A stretch of DNA of 64,000 nucleotides from Sansalvadorimonas sp965221135 (GCA_965221135.1 CBDCRZ010000157.1:7079-71078); one strand, 5' to 3'; numbered from the stretch's first letter, positions 45,603 through 53,287 are shown. Numbers and translations are program-made. The notes: generated by a model from the sequence alone, not told the origin.

Positions 45603-45999
45603 TCCAATTCCTTTTTTCTTGTATTTAAAGGCGGTAGCCGCCAACACCGTAGATCAGGATTCAATTTGAGCGAAGCGAATATATTGAAAAGTAATGAGTC
45701 ATCACAACCGCTCGCGGGTGTGGGACTACATTACCTATCCTGCCCGCCCAACTTCGTTGTACACTCCAAGGTTAAACCGGGGTTTAAACTGTTTTTTCTT
45801 TGTGTATCTAATAAATATGGCATGAATTACGGGTTGATTCATAGAAGATATGCGTATTTAATTGATATAACGTACAAAAACACACTAGGCTAATATAAGA
45901 CCTTTAAGCAAACACACGCAAAACACAGAAAAACAAAGAAAAACAAAGAAAAACAAAGAAAAAACACAGAAAAAACTCAACGGGGATAACAAGGACGGT
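45603..45999 (+). other. oriT: oriT with RP4-type nic site
   Basis: The intergenic region between the divergent traJ and traK. CCTATCCTG^CCCG at 45734-45746 matches the RP4 nic core, so the nick is predicted between 45742 and 45743 on the plus strand. CCGC/GCGG arms at 45709-45718 lie upstream of nic, where TraJ would bind. TTAAACC-GG-GGTTTAA (about 45774-45790) lies downstream. The traK side carries phased A-tracts. Confidence 0.9.
45921..45976 (+). repeat. Helically phased A-tracts (10-bp ACAAAGAAAA repeats)
   Basis: Near-perfect 10-bp repeats of AAAAACAAAG place A-runs once per turn, which predicts strong intrinsic bending. RP4 TraK binds a bent region on this side of nic, so this is the likely TraK site. 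Confidence 0.75.
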
Positions 46000-46350
46000 A
46001 TGCCTAAAAGATATACTGATGAATTAAAGAACTGGGTAGAAAAGCAGGAAACCATATCAAACCGGCGAAAATACCTATTATCGTTTCTGGCTGTTCGTGA
46101 GAATGTGGCTGAAGCACTAAAAGAAAAGTATCCCATGAAAATAATATGGGAGCATCTTTTTAAAAGCGGGAAAATTGAATTCCATTACGAAACCTTCCGC
46201 CGCTACGTTAAACAACACATCAGAGAAAAAGAAAACACTCACACCTCCGCACCAGAGTCAGACAAAGTAGCCCCGAAAGAAAAGGCATCAACGCCCAAAC
46301 CTACCGGGTTTAACTTCAACGCCAAACCAGAAAAAAAGGATTTGATCTAA
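46000..46350 (+). CDS. traK: TraK: oriT-binding protein
   Basis: 116 aa, basic. The N-terminal helical domain has 'MPKRYTDELKNWVEKQE' and 'IIWEHLFKSGKIEFHYETF', which aligns in style and position with RP4 TraK (134 aa). A Pro/Lys-rich tail ends 'NFNAKPEKKDLI'. It wraps oriT and helps relaxosome formation. Ribosome site AAGGACGG. Its stop overlaps the traL ATG (TAATG). Confidence 0.85.
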   Translation: MPKRYTDELKNWVEKQETISNRRKYLLSFLAVRENVAEALKEKYPMKIIWEHLFKSGKIEFHYETFRRYVKQHIREKENTHTSAPESDKVAPKEKASTPKPTGFNFNAKPEKKDLI

Positions 46351-47078
46351 TGGCTAAAATTCACATGGTTTTACAAGGGAAAGGTGGTGTTGGTAAATCG
46401 TTAATAGCTGCCGCTATCGCTCAATACAAAACCGAAAAAGACTCAGCCCCCCCTCTCTGCATCGACACTGATCCGGTTAATTCAACATTTATGGGATACG
46501 CCGCACTTAACGCCAAACGACTTGAAATAATGTCTGGCGATGAGATCAACCCAAGAAAATTTGATGATCTTATAGAAATGATCGCCGCCACCAAAACCGA
46601 TGTAATTATTGATAACGGCGCAAGCTCTTTCGTCCCTCTTTCTCATTACCTCATCAGTAATCAGGTTCCTGAACTGCTACGGGAAATGGGACACGAACTT
46701 GTTCTTCATACTGTTGTTACTGGTGGCCAGGCTCTCCTTGACACTGTGAGTGGGTTTTCACAACTTGCAGCCCAGTTCCCAGAAGAAGCTTTGTTTGTGG
46801 TCTGGCTGAACCCCTACTGGGGAGAAATTCAGGATAACGGTACTGTTTTTGAGAAAATGAAAGCGTACACAACAAATAAGGATCGTGTGTCTGCAATCGT
46901 GAACATCCCCAGCCTGAAGAAAGAGACATATGGGAAAGACATGGAAGACATGCTTCAAGATCGCCTGACATTCGATGAGGCTCTGGGTAAAGACTCTCTT
47001 TCGATTATGACTAGACAGCGCCTGAAGATAGTTAAAACTCAACTGTTCGGACAAATGGAAAGCGCGGCCATTATATGA
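46350..47078 (+). CDS. traL: TraL: ParA-like transfer ATPase
   Basis: 242 aa with Walker A 'GKGGVGKSLIAAAIAQY' at residues 10-26, Walker A' region 'CIDTDPVNST' and 'DVIIDNGASSFVPL', as in the TraL/MobD ParA-like family. It is part of the leader operon traKLM; its exact role in transfer is not established. Confidence 0.87.
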   Translation: MAKIHMVLQGKGGVGKSLIAAAIAQYKTEKDSAPPLCIDTDPVNSTFMGYAALNAKRLEIMSGDEINPRKFDDLIEMIAATKTDVIIDNGASSFVPLSHYLISNQVPELLREMGHELVLHTVVTGGQALLDTVSGFSQLAAQFPEEALFVVWLNPYWGEIQDNGTVFEKMKAYTTNKDRVSAIVNIPSLKKETYGKDMEDMLQDRLTFDEALGKDSLSIMTRQRLKIVKTQLFGQMESAAII

Positions 47079-47500
47079 GTGACCCGATTGAAGAGCTCAT
47101 AAGAGAAATTGCGGTCAAACACAATATCGCTGTTGGCCGTGATGACCCGATATTGATTTTGCAAACGATTAACGAAAAACTAATGGCCAACACCATAAAG
47201 GCTCAGGAAGTCATGCTTTCAGAGTTTAAGTCGGAAATCGAACAAACCTGTCAAACCTGGGGGAGTGACACAAAAGACAAGGCCAATAAAATAATCAATA
47301 GTTCACTGTCCGCCGCAACCGCACAAATGGAACAAAGTATGGAGAAAGGCGCGGCGGCGGCCACTGATCGAATCACGAACGGACTGAAAGGGGCACTGGA
47401 TAGAAACCAGCGCATTCTAAACAAAACTCAGACCGTGGTTAGTTTTGGTGTTGCTGTTTGTCTTCTCACTCTGGCCAGTGTTTTGATAGTAGCCCTCTAA
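47075..47500 (+). CDS. traM: TraM: transfer protein with C-terminal anchor
   Basis: 141 aa. A helical N-terminal part ('IEELIREIAVKHNIAVGRDD') leads to one C-terminal membrane helix ('GVAVCLLTLASVLIVAL'), the arrangement of RP4 TraM. Coupled to traL by a 4-base overlap and followed at once by a strong terminator. Confidence 0.83.
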   Translation: MSDPIEELIREIAVKHNIAVGRDDPILILQTINEKLMANTIKAQEVMLSEFKSEIEQTCQTWGSDTKDKANKIINSSLSAATAQMEQSMEKGAAAATDRITNGLKGALDRNQRILNKTQTVVSFGVAVCLLTLASVLIVAL

Positions 47501-47519
47501 TTATTAGAGGGCGCTTTTT
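47492..47519. terminator. Terminator after traM
   Basis: GCCCTCTAAT / ATTAGAGGGC 10-bp stem with a one-base loop and a TTTTT run. It also overlaps the end of the converging 60-aa gene, so it may work in both directions. Confidence 0.88.
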
Positions 47520-47679
47520 CAGTCTTTGGGTGAAATGCCAGAAGCATCGCACCAAAAAGCATACCGAGCCCCAGCAAAAAAAGATCTGGTTTTGCTTCAC
47601 TTATTCCACCCCAAAAAAAACTACATCCATAAAACCCCAACCCTATTGCTATTGCTGTTTTTGCTCTCAACATCATCAC
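47497..47679 (-). CDS. Small membrane protein, 60 aa
   Basis: Two hydrophobic segments (about residues 8-24 and 33-50) in a 60-residue frame, starting with three ATGs after AGGGAGAG. It converges on traM and ends inside the terminator. No family recognised. Confidence 0.5.
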   Translation of the reverse strand: MMMLRAKTAIAIGLGFYGCSFFWGGISEAKPDLFLLGLGMLFGAMLLAFHPKTEKAPSNN

Positions 47680-47751
47680 TCTCCCTATTTATTATTACTC
47701 CGTCACCACAACCCATAGTATATTGATAACCGTCAAACAAAAGGATTTGTA

Positions 47752-47886
47752 ATGATGAAATCAATTTTTCAGTATGTGACCATCCTGATTGGTGGATTAT
47801 TCATAGCTGCAACATTGGGAGTGTGGGAAGCCATAAGTATTTTCATGCTTATAACCCTCTCCCGCAAACCCTTGTTCAAAAAATAA
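47752..47886 (+). CDS. Small membrane protein, 44 aa
   Basis: It starts MMKSIFQYVTILIGG and has one or two membrane helices, ending in a basic tail 'SRKPLFKK'. AAAGGA lies 6 bases before the ATG. It stands alone between the 60-aa gene and the hairpin-flanked gene. Unknown function. Confidence 0.5.
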   Translation: MMKSIFQYVTILIGGLFIAATLGVWEAISIFMLITLSRKPLFKK

Positions 47887-47916
47887 CAAACACGTCTGGA
47901 ATCGCAACGAATAACT

Positions 47917-47941
47917 AAGGATAAGCTATTTACTTATCCTT
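47917..47941. repeat. Hairpin copy L flanking 252-aa gene
   Basis: AAGGATAAG-ctattta-CTTATCCTT. The last codons (KDK and stop) of the 252-aa gene are coded within it. The inverted copy is at 48706-48729. Confidence 0.7.
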
Positions 47942-48688
47942 AGTCCTGCTAGAGAGGAACAAGGTTATAGCTTCCGCCCTGCATGATCTGCCGTTCAGCG
48001 TGAAACCGCCCCCCTCAAAAGAAAACACAATCTCACGACCATCAGCATCAGAACGCTTTTTTCGCGGCCTTTGTTGGAACAACAAAGGCGCAGACGCCCC
48101 ACCCACCAGAACCAGCATTTTATTAATGTTCTTCCTGATATTCTCACCGTCTCTCGTAAGTGTGTTTACAATGTACTGTGAACCAGTCCGCCGCAAAGTT
48201 CTCAGACGATCTGCGTGCTCGTACTCGCTAGACATTATATTTTCCATTTCCTCAAACTCTGTCCGGCTTAAAAGCGGAGTGTCGGACGAAAAAGAAAGCC
48301 TTATCATTTCAAGAGATTGTTGTGCTCTCATGCTACTTGCTCGCTCAACACAAAAAGCATCATTTACTCTCCATGTTGCATGGATAGCGCCTGTTAAAAT
48401 AACCGGGCGAGATACAAGCCCGGAAACATCCTCTCCAAGCTCTTTAGCCCACACTTTCAGTCTACTATCCAGCGCCCCCAGGAATACCCTGATCGCCCCT
48501 TCACAATCCGCCGACACCGCCACAATATGCTTACTTCTATTGAGCTTGTCAGTTTCGCCAACGACCACTCCCTGCTTCCGTTCTGCCAGCTCGGAAGCCA
48601 AATAATCAAGCCCGAAATAGTAGAGAAAAACCGCCTGCTTTACCGACTTGGCAGGTTTTGCAATTTCATCTGGTATTTCAATTTTCAT
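47930..48688 (-). CDS. Unrecognised protein, 252 aa, flanked by inverted hairpins
   Basis: It starts 'MKIEIPDEIAKPAKSVKQAV' and is soluble and mixed helical, with a long charged helix near 140-185 ('EEMENIMSSEYEHADRLRTL') and a basic patch 'RPRKKRSD' near 210. No motif that I can place. Both ends touch copies of one 24-25 bp hairpin in inverted orientation, as if it were a small cassette. Confidence 0.65.
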   Translation of the reverse strand: MKIEIPDEIAKPAKSVKQAVFLYYFGLDYLASELAERKQGVVVGETDKLNRSKHIVAVSADCEGAIRVFLGALDSRLKVWAKELGEDVSGLVSRPVILTGAIHATWRVNDAFCVERASSMRAQQSLEMIRLSFSSDTPLLSRTEFEEMENIMSSEYEHADRLRTLRRTGSQYIVNTLTRDGENIRKNINKMLVLVGGASAPLLFQQRPRKKRSDADGREIVFSFEGGGFTLNGRSCRAEAITLFLSSRTKDK

Positions 48689-48705
48689 CCTACCACCAAC
48701 AAATT

Positions 48706-48729
48706 AAGGATAAGTAAATAGCTTATCCT
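48706..48729. repeat. Hairpin copy R flanking 252-aa gene
   Basis: AAGGATAAG-taaatag-CTTATCCT, the reverse complement of copy L. It overlaps the stop of the 41-aa gene and lies 18 bases upstream of the 252-aa start. Confidence 0.7.
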
Positions 48730-48848
48730 AAAAAAGTGGCGCAACCAATGGTTGCGCCTAACTGATCACCCTGACGGCCTCTAATTGCGGGAACAATGTA
48801 GTGAGTAGAGTTTTTCTTGAACTGATATGTTGGTTTTGTAGTTTTCAT
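48723..48848 (-). CDS. Small protein, 41 aa
   Basis: It starts 'MKTTKPTYQFKKNSTHYIVP'. The ATG at 48848 is chosen because it follows the same leader (CCCAAAGGGTGA) that precedes the other module-driven genes. Basic, no membrane segment. Its promoter module has lost the KorB site. Confidence 0.5.
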   Translation of the reverse strand: MKTTKPTYQFKKNSTHYIVPAIRGRQGDQLGATIGCATFLG

Positions 48849-48941
48849 GCTGTCGTCACCCTTTGGGTTATGGCTTGTCGCCGTTGTTGTTTCTAATATT
48901 AATTTTAGTGGGAAATAAAAAGGCGTCAAAAAAGACGCCCA
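48849..48941 (-). promoter_or_regulatory. Promoter module M1 (KorB site lost)
   Basis: Hairpin GGCGTC/GACGCC (48922-48939), -35 TTGACG, 16-bp spacer, -10 TAAAAT, then the conserved leader AACAACGGCGACAAGCC. The operator position reads TTTAGTGGGAAAT, so KorB binding should be lost while the promoter is kept. Confidence 0.6.
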
Positions 48942-49126
48942 TGTTTTTTAAATAATTTGTATACTCTTCTCGCCAGTTTCTCTTCATATTCCCTGGGGGC
49001 ACCACAACTCAAAACCCGACCACCCAGGGTTATTGTTCTTACTGTTACATGGCGTTTTTTGTCACGGTGAATAATTGCCCCAACTTCCGCCCAGTACCAA
49101 TTCGGACTAAATTTGCGTGCCTTCAT
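48926..49126 (-). CDS. Small basic protein, 66 aa
   Basis: 'MKARKFSPNWYWAEVGAIIH' onward, rich in Arg/Lys, with 'REYEEKLARRVYKLFKKHG' at the end. Expressed from module M2, directly upstream. Possibly nucleic-acid binding from its charge; no family recognised. Confidence 0.6.
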   Translation of the reverse strand: MKARKFSPNWYWAEVGAIIHRDKKRHVTVRTITLGGRVLSCGAPREYEEKLARRVYKLFKKHGRLF

Positions 49127-49218
49127 TAATAATCACCCTTTGGGTTATGGCTTAATGCCGTTGTTGTTTCTTAATATTAATTTTAGCGGCTAAAAACAAA
49201 GGTGTCAACAGAGACACC
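49127..49218 (-). promoter_or_regulatory. Promoter module M2 with KorB operator OB10
   Basis: Terminator hairpin GGTGTC/GACACC (49200-49217), -35 TTGACA in the hairpin arm, 17-bp spacer, -10 TAAAAT, with OB10 TTTAGCGGCTAAA (49182-49194) covering the -10, then the shared leader. Confidence 0.8.
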
Positions 49219-49224
49219 CAAAAA

Positions 49225-49614
49225 TCATGAGATCATTATCTTTTCAAGTTGTGATATGGATAAACGGCGCACATCACGCCTAACTCTCTTTGTCTTTTTC
49301 GCCACAGCACAAACCAAACCGTTATGACGCTTCAGGTCTGCTGTTCCAGCAAGCCCCCTGTTATAAAAGGTTCTTCTTATGTGCTCCTCATGTAGCAGTA
49401 CCGCCAATCTCGCCCTAAGCTCGCCCCTCCCTTTCGGCAGGAACATAAGAGCATGAGACGACCCCATAAGCACGAAATAAGGATTGCTTGCCCGGAAAAT
49501 TTCTATGTTGTTTTTTTCCATGCGGTCTATTTTGTCTATGATTCGCTTTATACGTGAAACGTCCATGTAAACCCTGCATTTCATCATCCAGAAGAAATAA
49601 AAAAGGGTGGCCAT
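49225..49614 (-). CDS. Unrecognised basic protein, 129 aa
   Basis: Basic, helical, with 'SRIKRIIDKIDRMEKNN' and 'RRDVRRLSISQLEKIM'. The start is uncertain: ATG 49566 ('MDVSRIK') has AGGG 6 bases upstream, while ATG 49614 opens the longer frame. It shares a transcript with the upstream 122-aa gene and ends at the M2 hairpin. Confidence 0.55.
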   Translation of the reverse strand: MATLFYFFWMMKCRVYMDVSRIKRIIDKIDRMEKNNIEIFRASNPYFVLMGSSHALMFLPKGRGELRARLAVLLHEEHIRRTFYNRGLAGTADLKRHNGLVCAVAKKTKRVRRDVRRLSISQLEKIMIS

Positions 49615-49640
49615 AAAGCCACCCTTTGAGACAAAAAAAC

Positions 49641-50009
49641 TTAGTGCTGTGTGCGGCCTTCTTTTATGAATTTAGCCACGTTCCTTTTCCACGACTCAAC
49701 ATCTAGGCTTCTCATTTTGATTTGATCGTGAACGTCGGAGGTAACGTCTATCCCAGTGCTGGCATCAATCACCGTTCCATCGTCGTGAACAATTACAGCT
49801 ACGGCATAAAAATCATCAGAGGGAATATCACCCTCCTCTCTCTCACCCCGCTCGATTTGATCAAGATATTCTCCCTTCATGTGCGCAAGATCGTCATCAA
49901 TCTCTTTCTTTGATTCATGGATAATCGGAGCATCCTCTGAACAAACAACCTCTTCACCACCAATGCAGCAGCACATTTCAAAATAACCGATTCTTGATGC
50001 TTTCATCAT
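49641..50009 (-). CDS. Unrecognised acidic protein, 122 aa
   Basis: 'MMKASRIGYFEMCCCIGGEE' onward; three adjacent cysteines near residue 13 and a glutamate/aspartate-rich middle. 'FYAVAVIVHDDGTVIDASTG' resembles a small beta domain. Driven by M3. Confidence 0.6.
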   Translation of the reverse strand: MMKASRIGYFEMCCCIGGEEVVCSEDAPIIHESKKEIDDDLAHMKGEYLDQIERGEREEGDIPSDDFYAVAVIVHDDGTVIDASTGIDVTSDVHDQIKMRSLDVESWKRNVAKFIKEGRTQH

Positions 50010-50098
50010 GCTCAACCCTCTGGGTTATGGCTTATCGCCGTTGTTGTTTCTTAATATTAATTTTAGCGGCTAAAAATATAGGTGTCAACAGGGACACC
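50010..50098 (-). promoter_or_regulatory. Promoter module M3 with KorB operator OB11
   Basis: GGTGTC/GACACC hairpin (50082-50099), TTGACA, 17-bp spacer, TAAAAT, OB11 at 50062-50074, and the leader CAACGGCGATAAGCCATAAC. Confidence 0.8.
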
Positions 50099-50108
50099 AA
50101 AAAAACAA

Positions 50109-50420
50109 TTAAAGAAATAGTTTTTTAATGTTTGGCTTCAATTTGATATGCAGCTCTCTGCCTTTTCCGGGGCTTTCATAAACATTCCCGCCAGCTTCGT
50201 AATTAACAACAATTAAACCAGCCTCTTTCAGCTCCCGCAGTGCGTGTGAGACGTTCTTTATTCCACTCTCAGCCAATCCCAAGCTTTCACCAACCGCCGC
50301 CCGCGAGCCTCTGAAAACCCCCATATCATCACAATTATCCAGCAAAAAAAAGACAACTGAAAAGCTCAACTTTGGGCGCTGAAACCCTCCAATCACAGAG
50401 TTGAAATCTGAAAAATTCAT
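50109..50420 (-). CDS. Winged-helix DNA-binding protein, 103 aa
   Basis: 'SRAAVGESLGLAESGIKNVS' is a clear helix-turn-helix, followed by 'ALRELKEAGLIVVNYEAGGN', the wing. Similar to small plasmid replication or transcription regulators. It overlaps the upstream 142-aa gene by ATGA, so the two are coupled. Confidence 0.65.
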   Translation of the reverse strand: MNFSDFNSVIGGFQRPKLSFSVVFFLLDNCDDMGVFRGSRAAVGESLGLAESGIKNVSHALRELKEAGLIVVNYEAGGNVYESPGKGRELHIKLKPNIKKLFL

Positions 50421-50845
50421 TGTACTTCCCTTTTTTTACTTAACTGAAACCTTCTGTCAGCCTCTCTCGCCACGTCCAGCCATTCAACACCAGCCTCGCA
50501 TTGCATAGCCTTTGGGACCAGCCCCCCACACCTGACAAACAGGTGTGCGACCACGGCAAACTCATACTCCTCTTTTGGAGTCCAGCCAGCTTTTAACGCC
50601 AGTTCCATTGCCGCCCTGACTGCCCAAAGTGGTGCCTTGTTCTTCCGCACCCAGTCTTGCAGCGCCCCTCCAGTAACTGGCGACCGCTCCCCTACAAGAC
50701 CGCACTTGATCGCGTGACAGGTTATCTCATAGGCGCAATCGGCCTGACTTAATCCCGATATTTTTAAATACCACAATATAGGCCGACTACGGCTCCGCCC
50801 TATGTGTGATTCGAGCAACTGAATCTGACGGTCTGTGACACTCAT
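50417..50845 (-). CDS. Unrecognised protein, 142 aa
   Basis: 'MSVTDRQIQLLESHIGRSRS' onward, helical, with tryptophan-rich 'LQDWVRKNKAPLWAVRAAME'. Coupled to the winged-helix gene downstream. No family recognised. Confidence 0.6.
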   Translation of the reverse strand: MSVTDRQIQLLESHIGRSRSRPILWYLKISGLSQADCAYEITCHAIKCGLVGERSPVTGGALQDWVRKNKAPLWAVRAAMELALKAGWTPKEEYEFAVVAHLFVRCGGLVPKAMQCEAGVEWLDVAREADRRFQLSKKREVQ

Positions 50846-50929
50846 AAATAACTCCTTAGAAGACTAATAAAGCGGCCTTAGGCACTTTACCCCCAACGTT
50901 CCCAAGATTTAGAGCCAATGATACAAGAA

Positions 50930-51067
50930 TTAGTGAACCTTTGGTTCCATCCACTTATCCCGCAGCGCATATAAAATGCCCCCCGGTAATCCTGTCGGCA
51001 CTCCCACCGATGTGCCTGCCAGTAACGCACCTAAAAAATACTTTCCTGGCTTTGGCTTTATTCTCAT
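50930..51067 (-). CDS. Small membrane protein, 45 aa
   Basis: It starts 'MRIKPKPGKYFLGALLAGTS' with one glycine-rich hydrophobic segment and a charged end. AAGGA lies 9 bases upstream. It follows the OmpA-like gene by 70 bases. Confidence 0.5.
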   Translation of the reverse strand: MRIKPKPGKYFLGALLAGTSVGVPTGLPGGILYALRDKWMEPKVH

Positions 51068-51137
51068 TTCTAGCATCCTTGTTTGTCTTACTTCACGAAT
51101 AAAACAAAAGGGGCAGCTGCCCCTTCCAGGTTAATAA

Positions 51138-51806
51138 TTATTGATACACAAGCGGTTGTGGTTGCGGTGGAACCAATACAACCTCTACCCGCCTGTTCTC
51201 TGCCCGCCCCTCGACTGTATCGTTTGAAGCAATAGGGTTATTCAGCCCAGCCCCCAACGCTTGCACTCGACCAGTATTAACGCCCTGGGACAAAAAGAAC
51301 CCAGCTACAGATCGCGCCCTTGATTCCGAAAGAATTTGATTGTCGGCCACCCCACCCACGCTATCCGTATGACCAACGACCAGAACCTTACTCTTCTGAA
51401 ACTCTTTAATAACATCCGACACCGATCTCAGAACAGGGTAAAATGATGAGTCCACATTCGGGGAACCAGAGCTAAAGGTGATATTCGCAGGCATCACCAA
51501 ATTGATCTTGCTCCCATCACGAATAACTTTAACGCCAGTAGACTTCAGGCGCTCCCGCAACACGGCCTCTTGCTTATCGACGTAATAGCCATAACCACCA
51601 CCTGCCGCACCGCCCAATATTGCACCGGCCAAAGCACCATTCTTGCCATTGGCTGCCGCACCTGCTAGCGCACCACTAACAGCTCCCACTGCCGCATAAA
51701 TTCCAGCATTCCCGGTTTTAGTCTGGCCAGTGTGGGGGTCAACTGTCTGACAACCACACATAAACACAACCACACAAACCAACATATATTTATTCAACAT
51801 TTCCAT
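51138..51806 (-). CDS. OmpA-family peptidoglycan-binding lipoprotein
   Basis: 222 aa. The lipoprotein signal has lipobox 'MCGC', then a glycine-zipper region ('AAVGAVSGALAGAAANG', 'AGAILGGAAGGGYGYY') at about 35-77. The OmpA C-terminal domain has 'NITFSSGSPNVDSSFYPVL', 'VVGHTDSVGG' and 'LSESRARSVAGFFLSQGV', ending 'GRAENRRVEVVL'. It should link the outer membrane to peptidoglycan. The start may be the ATG at 51800. Plasmid OmpA-like lipoproteins often accompany transfer genes. Confidence 0.88.
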   Translation of the reverse strand: MEMLNKYMLVCVVVFMCGCQTVDPHTGQTKTGNAGIYAAVGAVSGALAGAAANGKNGALAGAILGGAAGGGYGYYVDKQEAVLRERLKSTGVKVIRDGSKINLVMPANITFSSGSPNVDSSFYPVLRSVSDVIKEFQKSKVLVVGHTDSVGGVADNQILSESRARSVAGFFLSQGVNTGRVQALGAGLNNPIASNDTVEGRAENRRVEVVLVPPQPQPLVYQ

Positions 51807-51832
51807 GTCCTTTTTTTAGAGTTTGTTTTTGA

Positions 51833-52072
51833 TTATTTAAAAGCTGCTGCAACAGTGACCTGATACCCTTTATTTCTCGCCACTTCTGCCCTTACAGCTC
51901 TAGCCATTGATACCTTCAACCAACCACGAATACGATACAGGTTGCCCCAGTAATGCCGCTTTGGGTTTTGACCATTAGAAACAGATCGCTGGATAGCCTG
52001 CTCAACATTAAACAGATTACGGGACGTTGCTGTTTTCCGTAAGTGCAACTTAACAGTGATTTCTTTTTTCAT
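51833..52072 (-). CDS. Small basic protein, 79 aa
   Basis: 'MKKEITVKLHLRKTATSRNL' onward, rich in Arg/Lys with 'RHYWGNLYRIRGWLKVSMAR'. The ATG at 52072 follows the M4 leader. Unknown function. Confidence 0.6.
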   Translation of the reverse strand: MKKEITVKLHLRKTATSRNLFNVEQAIQRSVSNGQNPKRHYWGNLYRIRGWLKVSMARAVRAEVARNKGYQVTVAAAFK

Positions 52073-52160
52073 GCTCAACCCTCTGGGTTATGGCTCAGTG
52101 CCGTTGTTGTTTCTTAATATTAATTTTAGCGGCTAAAAATAAAGGTGTCAACAGTGACAT
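52073..52160 (-). promoter_or_regulatory. Promoter module M4 with KorB operator OB12
   Basis: Hairpin GGTGTC/GACATC (about 52144-52161), TTGACA, 17-bp spacer, TAAAAT, OB12 at 52125-52137, and the shared leader up to the ATG at 52072. The hairpin also sits just after the kfrA stop. Confidence 0.8.
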
Positions 52161-52196
52161 CGTTTTTTTCACAGAAAGAATTTATTGGGTTTTCCC

Positions 52197-53168
52197 TTAT
52201 TTGTTGCTTGCCGTGTTTACTGCCAGCGCTTGAGACAAGCTCTCCCTTTCACGCTCAGACTGCGCTAATTGATGTTCAACCTTGGATAGCAGTTTTTGAG
52301 TTTCAATCAACGAGGACTGATAATCGCCCTGTTTGTCGGCTCTATTTTTATGTGAATTAACCTCGCCCTGGAGTCGCCCCACCTCTTTTTCAAAATGGGC
52401 TTTTTCGGTCTGGAGTTTAACGACCTCTGTTTTTCTATCTGAAACCTCACCTCTCATCCCTTCCAGGGTTTTTTCCATTTGAACCACCTGCGCTCTCTCT
52501 ATCTCCCTTTTAGCCTCATCAACCGCCAACGCCTTCACTTGATCGCGCAGACCGCCCACCGTCTTCTCCAGCTTCACCACGTCAGCCCTGGCAGCATCAA
52601 TAAGCACACCCGCTTTTTGCTCGGCTGATTCAATCTGGCTTTCCGCTTTTTCTTTATCGGCCTCTGCCTTATTTGCGGCCTCTCGGTGAATGGCAACCTG
52701 CTCATTACTCTGCTCTGTTATGAGCTTTACCTTACCCTCTGATTCTTTGATCGCTTTATCGGTTCTCTGAACAGCCTGGGCTACTTGAATATCCCTCTCA
52801 GACTCAGCTTCCCTCACTCTTTCCAAGCACTCAGACTCCTTCTCTTTCATTAATTCAACCAGTTCGTTGATTTGCTCTTTCTGGCGTTCAACAATTTCAG
52901 ACAGTGCTGCGCCCTTCCGATCAACCACCATTTTTATTTCACTGGCCAGCAGCTTTGCAACCTCACCACTCCCCAACTCGTTCGCCAGCTTCGATACTTC
53001 CAAATCCCGTTTATCAAAGAAATCTCTCAGATACCCGGAAACGGTTTCTGTTTTTCCCCCGGTGATATTCATCACCAGTCTCACGGTTGGCTTTATGTTC
53101 TGAAGCAGCATTTGTGACGCTGCTCTCTCTACGTCCTCAAAACCCACAGCGCTTTTCTGATCGCTCAT
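52197..53168 (-). CDS. kfrA: KfrA: coiled-coil DNA-binding protein
   Basis: 323 aa. The N-terminal KfrA DNA-binding domain has 'FEDVERAASQMLLQNIKPTV' and 'GGKTETVSGYLRDFFDKRDL'. From about residue 90 to the end there is continuous charged coiled coil (Glu/Lys/Gln heptads). KfrA proteins autorepress and are thought to aid stable maintenance. The ATG at 53168 is preferred over the GTG at 53180. Two matching palindromes lie upstream. Confidence 0.88.
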   Translation of the reverse strand: MSDQKSAVGFEDVERAASQMLLQNIKPTVRLVMNITGGKTETVSGYLRDFFDKRDLEVSKLANELGSGEVAKLLASEIKMVVDRKGAALSEIVERQKEQINELVELMKEKESECLERVREAESERDIQVAQAVQRTDKAIKESEGKVKLITEQSNEQVAIHREAANKAEADKEKAESQIESAEQKAGVLIDAARADVVKLEKTVGGLRDQVKALAVDEAKREIERAQVVQMEKTLEGMRGEVSDRKTEVVKLQTEKAHFEKEVGRLQGEVNSHKNRADKQGDYQSSLIETQKLLSKVEHQLAQSERERESLSQALAVNTASNK

Positions 53169-53225
53169 TTTTAAAACCACATTCCATTGATTGTTGATGA
53201 TAATAGTTTAGATTACAGGGAAACG

Positions 53226-53275
53226 GGAAACAAATGTTTCCTTAATTTTTTGTTACCCAGGAAACGATTGTTTCC
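53226..53275. promoter_or_regulatory. Two KfrA-type operators
   Basis: GGAAAC-aaat-GTTTCC (53226-53241) and GGAAAC-gatt-GTTTCC (53260-53275), 34 bp apart in the kfrA promoter region; likely autoregulatory sites. Confidence 0.7.
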
Positions 53276-53287
53276 CGCCATGGGGTT

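Noticed and set aside
45534..45893. 119-aa plus-strand frame over oriT
   Set aside because: It crosses traJ antisense, the nic site and inverted repeats; it is not expected to be coding.
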